NCBI GenBank assembly: GCA_019359765.1
Contig: JAHHGU010000033.1
Location: forward strand, 1 to 53,716
Direction: 5' to 3'
Source: Aphanothece sp. CMT-3BRIN-NPC111
GTDB taxonomy: Bacteria > Cyanobacteriota > Cyanobacteriia > Cyanobacteriales > JAHHGU01
Length of the DNA stretch: 53,716 nt
Shown in pieces: positions 44,173 to 51,647 of this stretch. The position numbers and the translations under genes were made by a program. Below the pieces are notes generated by a model that searched no databases, was not told the DNA's origin, and saw only the letters and a list, made by a program, of their open reading frames with translations. How positions within the stretch are numbered: the stretch's first letter is position 1; each line of letters begins with the position of its first letter.

Positions 44173-45173
44173 TGTTGAAACAATCAGGATTAGGCATTGC
44201 TATTACCGGCTCAGGCTCAGCAACACCGGCAGCTGTAGTAGATAACCACAGGCTGGCGACTTTGGTTGAAACTTCCGATGAGTGGATTACAACACGAACC
44301 GGAATTAAGTCACGGCGGCTGGCGACACCAGAGGAGTCATTGAGTGCGATCGCCACTTCTGCCGCTAAGAATGCGATCGCCATGGCTGGAATTACACCAG
44401 CTGACTTGGACTTGATTATTTTGGCTACCTCAACATCTGACGATTTGTTTGGCAGTGCCTGTAAAATTCAGGCAGAACTGGGAGCATCCAGAGCGGTAGC
44501 TTTTGATTTAACCGCGGCTTGCTCAGGGTTTGTCTTTGGTCTAGTTACCGCCGCTCAGTTTATCCGTACCGGGGTTTATCAAAACGTCCTTTTAATCGGT
44601 GCTGATATCCTCTCCCGCTGGGTGGATTGGTCAGATCGGCGCACCTGTGTTTTATTTGGCGATGGTGCTGGTGCTGTAGTCTTACAGGCCAATGAGAGCG
44701 ATCGCCTTTTAGGATTTGAAATCCGCAGCGATGGCACCCAAAATAACTGCCTCAATCTCGCCTACCAGGGACAGTCCAAAGAATTAATCGATGGCGTATC
44801 TATCGCTCAGGGCACTTACCAGCCTATTACCATGAACGGCAAAGAAGTTTATCGCTTTGCTGTCCAAAAAGTCCCGGAAGTAATTGAAAAAGCTTTATTT
44901 CGCGCCAATCTCACCGTTGAGGAAGTGGACTGGTTACTGTTGCATCAAGCCAATCAGCGCATTCTCGATGCTGTGGCAAACCGTCTCAAAATTCCCACCC
45001 ATAAGGTCATCAGTAATATGGCTCACTATGGCAATACCTCTGCTGCTTCCATCCCCATTGCCCTAGATGAAGCCGTGCGCCAGGGAAAAATTCAACCTGG
45101 AGACATCATTGCCACCTCCGGCTTTGGTGCCGGACTCACCTGGGGAGCAGCAATTTTTCAATGGGCCAGGTAA
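44172..45173 (+). CDS. fabH: 3-oxoacyl-ACP synthase III (FabH)
   Basis: The 333-residue condensing enzyme starts fatty acid chains from acetyl-CoA and malonyl-ACP. The catalytic triad is present: C117 in TAACSGFVFG, H258 in LLLHQANQRIL and N288 in HYGNTSAASIP. The opening GIAITGSGSATPAAVVDN and TRTGIKSRRLA are family-typical. The ATG shares a base with the plsX stop. fabD follows 46 bases later. Confidence 0.96.
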   Translation: MLKQSGLGIAITGSGSATPAAVVDNHRLATLVETSDEWITTRTGIKSRRLATPEESLSAIATSAAKNAIAMAGITPADLDLIILATSTSDDLFGSACKIQAELGASRAVAFDLTAACSGFVFGLVTAAQFIRTGVYQNVLLIGADILSRWVDWSDRRTCVLFGDGAGAVVLQANESDRLLGFEIRSDGTQNNCLNLAYQGQSKELIDGVSIAQGTYQPITMNGKEVYRFAVQKVPEVIEKALFRANLTVEEVDWLLLHQANQRILDAVANRLKIPTHKVISNMAHYGNTSAASIPIALDEAVRQGKIQPGDIIATSGFGAGLTWGAAIFQWAR

Positions 45174-45219
45174 ACAGTTTTGAATTTATTTGTCAATTTA
45201 ACAAACTACTAACTGAGTA

Positions 45220-46107
45220 ATGACCAAGACGGCATGGGTATTTCCGGGACAAGGTTCCCAAGCAGTTGGGATGGGAGTGGATTTATTAGATATCCCAACT
45301 GCTAAAGAAAAGTTCAAGCAAGCCGAGCAAATTTTAGGTTGGTCGGTTCCAGAAATCTGCCAAAGCCAGGAAGATAAGCTATCGTCTACCCTCTATACAC
45401 AACCTAGTCTCTACGTTGTAGAAAGTATTCTGGTTGATGTCATGCGCGATCGCGGATACCAACCCGACCTGGTTGCTGGTCATAGCTTGGGAGAGTATGT
45501 AGCTCTCTATGCCGCTGGTGTCTTTGACTTTGAGGCGGGATTACGTCTCGTCAAGCGTCGCTCAGAATTAATGGATGCCGCCGCAGGTGGGATGATGGTT
45601 GCCTTAATTGGGTTTAACCGCGACCAGTTGGAAGACCAAATCCAACAGACGCGCGACGTTGTGTTAGCCAACGACAACAGTCCGGCTCAAGTAGTAATTT
45701 CTGGCACACCAGCAGCTGTTGAGGAGGTTTTAGGCAAGGTAAAGGCGAAACGCGCTGTCCCTTTGAACGTCTCCGGTGCCTTTCACTCCCCCTTTATGGC
45801 AACACCTGCCGCTGAGTTCCAGGATTTTCTGGAATCGTTGCCGTTTGCAGATGCTCAGGTGCCAGTACTATCTAATGTGGAACCTATACCCGCAGTAGAT
45901 GGTGAGGTTTTGAAGGAGCGGCTTAAGCGTCAAATGACTGGCTCAGTCCGTTGGCGAGAAATCTCCATGCAATTGCCGCTAGAAGGAATTTCGCGGGTGG
46001 TGGAAATTGGGCCTGGTAAGGTGCTTACTGGTCTGATCAAACGGATGTGTTCTGAGTTAGTGTTAGAAAATGTTAGTAACATTGCAGAGCTGGAAGCTTT
46101 CCCCTAA
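45220..46107 (+). CDS. fabD: Malonyl-CoA:ACP transacylase (FabD)
   Basis: The 295-residue enzyme transfers malonyl groups to acyl carrier protein. It shows FPGQGSQAVGMG (about 8-19), the nucleophile S89 in AGHSLGEYVAL, the arginine in VKRRSELMD and H189 in VSGAFHSPFM. It is the last intact gene of the plsX-fabH-fabD run. Downstream the operon is interrupted by an IS200/IS605-type element and a kinase pseudogene before plsC. Confidence 0.95.
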   Translation: MTKTAWVFPGQGSQAVGMGVDLLDIPTAKEKFKQAEQILGWSVPEICQSQEDKLSSTLYTQPSLYVVESILVDVMRDRGYQPDLVAGHSLGEYVALYAAGVFDFEAGLRLVKRRSELMDAAAGGMMVALIGFNRDQLEDQIQQTRDVVLANDNSPAQVVISGTPAAVEEVLGKVKAKRAVPLNVSGAFHSPFMATPAAEFQDFLESLPFADAQVPVLSNVEPIPAVDGEVLKERLKRQMTGSVRWREISMQLPLEGISRVVEIGPGKVLTGLIKRMCSELVLENVSNIAELEAFP

Positions 46108-46147
46108 CAACTAATAACTATTTATCGAAAATTTTGGGTCTAAAACC

Positions 46148-46164
46148 CCGCCCTTGTAGGGCGG
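46148..46164. repeat. Left-end subterminal hairpin of the IS200/IS605 element
   Basis: CCGCCC and GGGCGG arms flank a five-base TTGTA loop about 22 bases inside the inferred left boundary, the usual position for a TnpA-recognised imperfect palindrome. Confidence 0.6.
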
Positions 46165-46218
46165 CTTTACTTTTACCTGATTTGAGTTTACCATAGTAAG
46201 TATAGATTGGTAAGCACA

Positions 46219-47379
46219 ATGTTAAAAGCCTACAAATACAGAATCTATCCGACTAACGAGCAAGTAGTATTGCTTGCTAAGTCTATGGGGTGTGTACGTT
46301 GGTTTTACAACTTGGCGCTGAATTTAACTAGTGAAACCTACAAAGCAACTGGCAAGGGATTAAGTCGTAACGAAATCATAAATTTGTTGCCCTCATTAAA
46401 AAAGGAATATGGGTGGTTAACAGAACCCCCTTCTCAATGTTTGCAGCAGGTAGCCCTAGACTTGTCGAGTGCGTTTTTGAACTTTTTTGAGAAACGGGCT
46501 AAATACCCAAACTTCAAGAAAAAGGGGCAAAAGCAATCTATTCGCTTCCCTCAACAGGTAAAGCTAGATGGTGAGGATCTCACTTTACCCAAACTAGGTA
46601 AAGTTTATTGCAAGGTATCTCGGCTACCAGAAGGAAAGCTCAAATCTGTTACCTTGTCACTGACCCCATCAGGAGAATATTACGCTGCTTGCCTTTATGA
46701 TGATGGAAAGGATAAACCTGTTTCATCCTCGCAAGGCAAATCTGTTGGTATAGATATGGGGATAAGCCATTATGTTATTACGTCCGATGGGACTAAGCAT
46801 GGCAACCCCAAATATTACCGTAAATATGAAACCAAACTAACCAAGAAGCAAAAGCAACTTAGCCGCAAACAAAAAGGGTCTAACAACTGTAAGGGTGCGC
46901 GTATAAAGGTGGCTAGGGTTCACAACAAAATTACTAGATGCCGTGAGGATTTTCTACACAAGCTAAGTCGTAAATTAGTTGACGAAAACCAAGTCATAGT
47001 TGTAGAAAACCTAGCAGTTAAAAACATGGTGAGAAACTCAAAATTAGCTAAATCTATTAGCGATGCTGGCTGGGGACAGTTTTGTACCATGTTAAAGTAC
47101 AAGTCAGAGTGGGAGGGAAAAATCTATATCGAAGTCGATAGGTTTTTCCCCAGTTCAAAAACTTGTAGTAACTGCTTACATCAAATAGATAATCTCACTT
47201 TAGATATTCGTAGCTGGCAGTGTCCCAAATGTCAAACGGTACATGACAGAGACATTAACGCCGCTATCAATATCAGAGATGAAGGTTTACGACTTTTGGC
47301 GGGAGGGCATCTCGCTACCGCTTCTGGACAACGTGTAAGACCATCTAAAGGCACTGCTTTTAGAGGCAATGTTGGATGA
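46219..47379 (+). CDS. tnpB: TnpB RNA-guided endonuclease (IS200/IS605 OrfB)
   Basis: About 386 residues from the ATG at 46219 (a TTG at 46207 gives four more). The N-terminal domain begins LKAYKYRIYPTNEQ. The RuvC-like catalytic residues are all present in order: D in VGIDMGIS (about 179), E in VVVENLAVKNM (about 263) and D in HDRDINAAINI (about 345). A zinc ribbon with CSNC and CPKC lies between the last two. The frame is intact and full length for the family. TnpB uses an omega RNA from the element's 3' end to cut DNA at the empty target and thereby helps keep the element. Its stop overlaps the start of the hybrid kinase-remnant frame. Confidence 0.92.
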   Translation: MLKAYKYRIYPTNEQVVLLAKSMGCVRWFYNLALNLTSETYKATGKGLSRNEIINLLPSLKKEYGWLTEPPSQCLQQVALDLSSAFLNFFEKRAKYPNFKKKGQKQSIRFPQQVKLDGEDLTLPKLGKVYCKVSRLPEGKLKSVTLSLTPSGEYYAACLYDDGKDKPVSSSQGKSVGIDMGISHYVITSDGTKHGNPKYYRKYETKLTKKQKQLSRKQKGSNNCKGARIKVARVHNKITRCREDFLHKLSRKLVDENQVIVVENLAVKNMVRNSKLAKSISDAGWGQFCTMLKYKSEWEGKIYIEVDRFFPSSKTCSNCLHQIDNLTLDIRSWQCPKCQTVHDRDINAAINIRDEGLRLLAGGHLATASGQRVRPSKGTAFRGNVG

Positions 47380-47418
47380 AGGAAGAATCTCCGCCGTTCT
47401 ACGGCGGGGAGTTGTCAA
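47280..47418 (+). ncRNA. Predicted omega RNA (reRNA) scaffold from the tnpB 3' end
   Basis: In IS200/IS605 elements the guide RNA overlaps the end of tnpB and the right end, stopping at the element boundary; downstream genomic bases act as guide. Here the scaffold would include the right-end hairpin (47389-47411) and end at TCAA (47418). The guide would then begin GAGCTACTGCCTCAAGCCTG (47419-47438). The 5' boundary is only a rough placement. There is no expression evidence; inferred from family biology. Confidence 0.35.
47389..47411. repeat. Right-end hairpin of the IS200/IS605 element
   Basis: CTCCGCCG pairs with CGGCGGGGAG (one bulged G run) around a five-base TTCTA loop, followed by TTGTCAA. 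Position and shape match the right-end palindromes of the family. Confidence 0.65.
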
Positions 47419-47794
47419 GAGCTACTGCCTCAAGCCTGGATGTCAAAATCCCCAAACAGCAGACAGGTGGCAATTTTGCTTAAGTTGTGGCTCCAAGCTA
47501 TTGCTCAAGGAACGGTATCGCCCGATTCAGCCGCTTGCTAGAGGTGGAAAAGCTTTTCCACCTAGCGATCTCTACAGTTTGGGTGTTACCTGCATTCGCC
47601 TGCTCACCAATGTTCCCCCCTTAAATATGTATGACATTGACGAGCATCAGTGGTGGTGGTGTCATCATCTGCCCAAGGGGAGGAGTGTGAGCGATCGCTT
47701 GGGTCAAATTTTGGATAAGTTACTGCAACATTCTATTACTCAGCGATATAGCTGTGCGGATGAAGTTTTGCCAGCGAACAACATTACGCCGTAA
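47419..47794 (+). pseudogene. Serine/threonine protein kinase, internally deleted and 5'-disrupted
   Basis: The frame contains two ends of a cyanobacterial Ser/Thr kinase. The first part is SYCLKPGCQNPQTADRWQ, a zinc-ribbon-like head with CLSCGSKLLLKERYRPIQPL, which normally precedes the glycine loop. It then jumps to GKAFPPSDLYSLGVTCIRLLTNVPPLNMYD..., which is subdomain IX onward, and ends LGQILDKLLQHSITQRYSCADEVL. About 200 residues are missing: the glycine loop, the invariant Lys, HRD and DFG. The start codon was split by the upstream IS element, so the frame now begins inside tnpB (ATG at 47369). No kinase activity is possible. Confidence 0.85.
47542..47563. repeat. 22-base perfect palindrome at the kinase deletion junction
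   Basis: AGGTGGAAAAG followed immediately by CTTTTCCACCT is perfectly self-complementary. It spans the point where the glycine-loop end (ARGG) joins the late subdomain sequence (GKAFPPSDLY), so it was created by, or promoted, the deletion. Confidence 0.6.
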
Positions 47795-47860
47795 ATCTGA
47801 AATTGCGTTGCTGATAGCTGATAGGCTAAGATTCAGCCTGATTTAACTCTAGGATCTTCT

Positions 47861-48499
47861 GTGGGTACAAACCGCGAACCTTTTGTCAGCCTGTTGCTCT
47901 ACCACGCCTTTAAGTGGTCGGTTGTCAGCCCCACGCTGCACGTTTACTTTCGAGTGCGTATCTATGGGGCCGAACAGGTGCCACAGCAGGGGCCGCTTGT
48001 AGTAGCGAGTAATCATGCCAGTGATTTCGACCCGCCGATTTTATCCTCTTGTGTGGGGCGTCCAGTCGCCTATATGGCAAAGGAAGAACTGTTTCAAGTT
48101 CCAGTTTTAAAGCAAGCAATTCAGCTGTATGGTGCTTACCCTGTGAAGCGGGGTTCTGCCGACCGCAGTGCCATCCGTGCCGCCCTTGCTTCTCTGGAGG
48201 CTGGGTGGGCCGCAGGCGTGTTTTTGGAAGGAACTCGTACAATAGACGCCCGAATTACTGCCCCTAAGCTAGGTGCTGCCATGATTGCTGCCAAAGCGAA
48301 GGCACCGCTGCTGCCAGTCAGTTTATGGGGCACTGATAAAATTTTCAAGGAAGGCTCGGCGATACCGCAACGAGTACCAGTGACAGTGCGGATTGGTCAA
48401 GTGATTGATGCCCCCAAATCAACCAACCGGGAGGAATTGGAGGCAGTTACCCAGGAATGTGCAAAGCAGATTAATGCACTGCACGATTTAGGACGTTGA
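47861..48499 (+). CDS. plsC: 1-acyl-sn-glycerol-3-phosphate acyltransferase (PlsC family)
   Basis: The 212-residue protein begins with a GTG. Acyltransferase motifs are present: NHASDFD (about 50-56, H-x4-D), YGAYPVKRGSADRSA and AGVFLEGTRTIDARI (about 123-137, EGTR), and LLPVSLWGTD. It completes phosphatidic acid synthesis after PlsX. Its gene lies downstream of plsX-fabH-fabD with only the IS element and pseudogene between, which suggests it was once part of the same operon. It must now be transcribed from elsewhere or by read-through. Confidence 0.88.
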   Translation: MGTNREPFVSLLLYHAFKWSVVSPTLHVYFRVRIYGAEQVPQQGPLVVASNHASDFDPPILSSCVGRPVAYMAKEELFQVPVLKQAIQLYGAYPVKRGSADRSAIRAALASLEAGWAAGVFLEGTRTIDARITAPKLGAAMIAAKAKAPLLPVSLWGTDKIFKEGSAIPQRVPVTVRIGQVIDAPKSTNREELEAVTQECAKQINALHDLGR

Positions 48500-48521
48500 G
48501 CCGCATCAGGTTAGATAAAAT

Positions 48522-49571
48522 ATGAATGAACCACCAGCAAACAATATTTTGGAGCGATTAAACAACTCTACCCTAGTCAGATTTCTGCTATTGTTTGCCT
48601 CTGGCTGGGCAACGGTACTGATTTTAGATTATTTTAAAACGGTTATCGTCATCTTTACCTTCGCTGCAATTGTAGCTTTTTTACTCAGCTATCCGGTGCG
48701 ATGGTTGCATCGTTATTTACCTCACGGTGTAGCAGTTACCTTAGTTTTTGTTTTAGGTATGGGGAGCTTGGCTGGGATCGCCCTCGCCGCCGGGATAACA
48801 ATTGCATCACAAGGACAACAATTAATTGAAAGCTTAACCGCATTTGTAAATTCTCTAGGCCCTCTTGGAGAGCGATTAGAAAATTTTCTTCAAGCTCGTA
48901 ATATTCAAGTCGATTTTAATGCCAGTCAAATACAATTGAGAGATCAAATTTTAGCAAGTCTTGGTGTAGGTCTTGGTTATAGCTTGGCAACTATACAAAT
49001 ATTTTTTGAGAATTTTCTCAACTTTATCTTGATTGCCGTTGTTGCTTTTTTTATGCTCCTAGATGGAGAGCGGCTTTGGAGCTTTATTCTTAAAATAATT
49101 CCCGAACGCCTACAAAAGCGGTTTACATATTTAATTAAAAAGAACTTTTTAGGATTTTTTAGAGGTCAGATAATTTTATGCTTATTTCTAACTACGTTTA
49201 CGTTTATCATATTTTTAATTTTGCGCGTACCTTTTCCGTTACTGCTGGCAGTCATCGCTGGAGTTTTTGACCTAATTCCGGGAATTGGGGCGACATTAGG
49301 GGTGGGAATAATTTTTTTAATTGTATTATCTCAACAAGTTTGGCTCGCTATCCAAGTATTAATAGCTTGCATTATAGTTCAACAGATACAAGACAACTTT
49401 ATTTCCCCTAGAATTATGCAAGATGCGCTTAATATTAATCCTGTTGTCGTCTTTTTAGCGTTACTAGTAGGCGCTAAAGTTGCCGGACTGCTAGGGATTT
49501 TTATTGCTATTCCTATTACTGGCGTAATCGTTAGTTTGTTTGAAATTGATGAAATGAAAGCAGAATCATAA
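48522..49571 (+). CDS. AI-2E/PerM-family transporter (UPF0118)
   Basis: The 349-residue protein has about eight membrane segments with the family pattern: two N-terminal segments (VRFLLLFASGWATVLILDYFKTVIVIFTFAAIVAFLLSYPVRWL), a periplasmic helical region (LIESLTAFVNSLGPLGERLENFLQ), and the C-terminal block VFDLIPGIGATLGVGIIFL then QQIQDNFISPRIMQDALNINPVVVFLALLVGAKVAGLLGIFIAIP. The family is linked to autoinducer-2 export or Na+/Li+ antiport in other bacteria; function here is unknown. The start lies 23 bases after plsC, probably in one transcript. Confidence 0.9.
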   Translation: MNEPPANNILERLNNSTLVRFLLLFASGWATVLILDYFKTVIVIFTFAAIVAFLLSYPVRWLHRYLPHGVAVTLVFVLGMGSLAGIALAAGITIASQGQQLIESLTAFVNSLGPLGERLENFLQARNIQVDFNASQIQLRDQILASLGVGLGYSLATIQIFFENFLNFILIAVVAFFMLLDGERLWSFILKIIPERLQKRFTYLIKKNFLGFFRGQIILCLFLTTFTFIIFLILRVPFPLLLAVIAGVFDLIPGIGATLGVGIIFLIVLSQQVWLAIQVLIACIIVQQIQDNFISPRIMQDALNINPVVVFLALLVGAKVAGLLGIFIAIPITGVIVSLFEIDEMKAES

Positions 49572-49626
49572 AGTGTTTTGATGTAAAAATAATTTATGAT
49601 ATTCAATAAACAGTAATTTTCAAACA

Positions 49627-49914
49627 ATGCAGGATGTAAGAGCTGAATTAGCGGAAGCCCTCGATGAAGCAGAGTGGGACTGGCTAATACCCCATGTTCA
49701 ACGTGATGTTGTGATTGTAGTTGCCCAAATTATAGACTTGCTCGACGTTGGCGTAGCGATCGCCACTGATAATACCTCCTCTGTTCAACATTGGATTGGC
49801 GAACAACTAATTGCTAAACCCTCGCACGCCCAGATGCAAGTATGGAATGGCGATCGCACAAAAAAATTCAACGCCCTGATCGTGCCACCCTATATTTTGG
49901 TACAAGAAATTTAG
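49627..49914 (+). CDS. DUF2288-family protein
   Basis: The 95-residue cytoplasmic protein matches the DUF2288 pattern: RAELAEALDEAEWDWLIPHVQRDVVIVVAQIIDLLDVGVAIATDNTSSVQHWI with W and H residues at conserved positions. Function unknown. The family is common in cyanobacteria and some proteobacteria. It is followed by the DUF547 gene 36 bases later on the same strand. Confidence 0.82.
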   Translation: MQDVRAELAEALDEAEWDWLIPHVQRDVVIVVAQIIDLLDVGVAIATDNTSSVQHWIGEQLIAKPSHAQMQVWNGDRTKKFNALIVPPYILVQEI

Positions 49915-49950
49915 TTAGTTGTCAAATTTTCCCAACACGCCACATCCTCA

Positions 49951-50652
49951 ATGATTGACTTTGCCCCCTGGGATGCACTTCTACGCCAGTATGTTGATGA
50001 ACAGGGCCGTATAGATTATCAAGCCTGGAAAAAAGAACAACCCCAAGCAATAGGTGAATGGTTGTCTTCCTTAGAGCAACTCAACCCTTTAGCTGATGCC
50101 ACCTCAGAGGAGCAACTGGCATTGTGGATTAACCTCTACAATGCTTTCACAATTTCTACAATTCTAGAAAGATACCCGATCAACTCAATACGACCTCAGA
50201 TTCTGGGTATCCCTAACTGGTTGGCCTTCCTTTGGTTCTTTATGCGCCCTGCCTATCAGTTTGGGGGTAGTCGCTACAGCCTAACTCAAATTGAGCACAA
50301 TATCCTCCGAGACAAATTAAAAGAGCCACGAATTCATTTCGCTATTGTCTGTGCATCTATTGGATGCCCTTTGTTGCGGAATAATGCTTACGTTCCGGCG
50401 CTTGTACGCCATCAATTAGATGAGGATGCTCGCCGCTTTATTAATAATCCCGATAAAGTCCGTTACGATATCAACGGAACGCTGTATTGTAGCCAGATTT
50501 TTAAGTGGTACCGCAAGGATTTTCTTCAAGTTGCTCCTTCTATCCCTGAGTACATCCGCTCTTACCTAGAAACGGATCTGCCGCTAACATCAAAAACTGC
50601 GATCGCATACTTGCACTATGACTGGAGCCTTAATCAACGAATTTCCTCGTAG
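49951..50652 (+). CDS. DUF547-family protein
   Basis: The 233-residue protein has the DUF547 features: FAPWDALLRQYVDEQGRIDYQAWK at the start, LALWINLYNAFTISTILERYP (about 67-87, WINxYNA), LTQIEHNILRD (E-H-x-I-L-R), IHFAIVCASIGCPLLRNNAY (catalytic-like Cys in xGCP) and a late RFINNPDKVRYD. Structural studies of the family suggest a papain-like fold; the role is unknown. It carries no obvious signal peptide. Its stop overlaps the convergent glycosyltransferase gene by 19 bases. Confidence 0.85.
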   Translation: MIDFAPWDALLRQYVDEQGRIDYQAWKKEQPQAIGEWLSSLEQLNPLADATSEEQLALWINLYNAFTISTILERYPINSIRPQILGIPNWLAFLWFFMRPAYQFGGSRYSLTQIEHNILRDKLKEPRIHFAIVCASIGCPLLRNNAYVPALVRHQLDEDARRFINNPDKVRYDINGTLYCSQIFKWYRKDFLQVAPSIPEYIRSYLETDLPLTSKTAIAYLHYDWSLNQRISS

Positions 50653-51368
50653 AACTGCTTTAGGTATGCTGCATCCACACCAAGCCCCCACAGAAAGCCA
50701 ATATAAAGGTATATAGCTGTAGCTTTGAAAGATCCCCACTTGGCTACACGTCGATCCGAACTTTGGACAATGCGGTTTACCAGGCGAATTTGTCCCTTTT
50801 GCACCAGCTTGAGGCACAAATCTCCATCTTCCATAATCGGCAGAGCCTCGTCAAATCCTCCACACTCCCAAAAATCACTACGACGGCAGAACATTACTTG
50901 ATCGCCAAATAGCAGGCGCAATCCCCTAAAAAATAGGTGAGGTTTAAACATCAGCGGAGCGTAGTAGGTTTTGAGGTAGTTATGCAGTGATACCCCCCAA
51001 CGAGTTGTCATTGAACCCGCCATCAGGGAAATAAACCCTCCACAAACCACTTTTTTATCTGCTAACGTTTGCTCAATCACTGCTATCAAATCGTCCGGTA
51101 CCCAAGTATCCGCGTGCAAGAAACAAAGGATATCTCCTGTCGCCGCCTTCGCTCCCTCATTCATCTGAATTGAGCGCCCCCGCTGCTCGCAAGAAAGGAC
51201 ACGCACCCCCGCGCTTGACGCCGCTACCGCCACAGTTTCATCTTCACTGCGCCCATCAATCACCAACACTTCCCTAGCTGGGGGGTCAAGCGCTTTCAGG
51301 CAACTAAGGGTACGTCCCAAGCTGGCTGCCTCGTTGAAAGTGGGAATGATAATGGAAACCTGCGACAT
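50634..51368 (-). CDS. TIGR04283-type family 2 glycosyltransferase
   Basis: The 244-residue GT-A glycosyltransferase shows VSIIIPTFNEAASLGRTL, VIDGRSEDET, QMNEGAKAATGDILCFLHADTWVP (DxD-like HAD), FGDQVMFCRRSDFWECGGFDEALPIMEDGDLCLKL and the terminal YLYIGFLWGLGVDAAYLKQFYEE. This arrangement matches the TIGR04283 family, associated in many genomes with arsenosugar synthesis and DUF2064. No arsM or arsS gene is visible in the window, so that role is only suggested. A rhodanese gene lies upstream on the same strand. Confidence 0.82.
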   Translation of the reverse strand: MSQVSIIIPTFNEAASLGRTLSCLKALDPPAREVLVIDGRSEDETVAVAASSAGVRVLSCEQRGRSIQMNEGAKAATGDILCFLHADTWVPDDLIAVIEQTLADKKVVCGGFISLMAGSMTTRWGVSLHNYLKTYYAPLMFKPHLFFRGLRLLFGDQVMFCRRSDFWECGGFDEALPIMEDGDLCLKLVQKGQIRLVNRIVQSSDRRVAKWGSFKATAIYLYIGFLWGLGVDAAYLKQFYEEIR

Positions 51369-51371
51369 TTA

Positions 51372-51399
51372 TAGCAATTAGCAATTAGCTTTTAACAAT
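51372..51399. repeat. AGCAATTAGC-type intergenic repeat
   Basis: TAGCAATTAGCAATTAGCTTT followed by a decayed TAACAAT. Same family as 3015-3038 and 53684-53716, placed directly upstream of the glycosyltransferase start. Confidence 0.6.
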
Positions 51400-51491
51400 C
51401 CTTCAGTTATAGCAGCCGATCTTGGCTTATGGGCAGGGCTACTTCATTATCTAGAAAGGAAAGTCAGCATCAAACCGATAACACCTTTCGG

Positions 51492-51549
51492 AGGGGGCTT
51501 GGGGGAAGCGACCGTCCCCCAACGGGGGGTTTGGGGGGAGACCCCCCAA
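51492..51549. repeat. G-rich repeat with strong hairpins / possible G-quadruplex
   Basis: Four G-runs of five or six (51493-51497, 51501-51505, 51524-51529, 51533-51538) lie in about 46 bases of the plus strand. TTGGGGGG, a three-base loop and CCCCCCAA form a hairpin at 51531-51549, and TTGGGGG also pairs with CCCCCAA further left. It is a known kind of cyanobacterial intergenic repeat and could fold as either structure. An 83-codon frame through it is not credible as a gene. Confidence 0.6.
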
Positions 51550-51647
51550 GTCTGGTTTTCTCAACTAATAATTTTTTCTACCATGACAGTGAATCAGGCC
51601 TGCCCTTAAAAAGGGGAACACTCAAAGTCTCCCTTTTTAACTGTAAT

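Larger units (their letters stand above)
46126..47418 (+). mobile_element. tnpB-only IS200/IS605-family element
   Basis: The element is bounded by fabD-side sequence ending TTTAT (46121-46125) and by the kinase-like sequence starting GAGCTACTG at 47419. The left end carries a hairpin CCGCCC...GGGCGG (46148-46164). The right end carries CTCCGCCG...CGGCGGGGAG (47389-47411) followed by TTGTCAA. Joining TTTAT to GAGC restores an ATG start codon for the kinase, which supports the boundaries. No tnpA is present, so it cannot move by itself. I infer target/TAM TTTAT; boundaries are estimates within a few bases. Confidence 0.7.
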
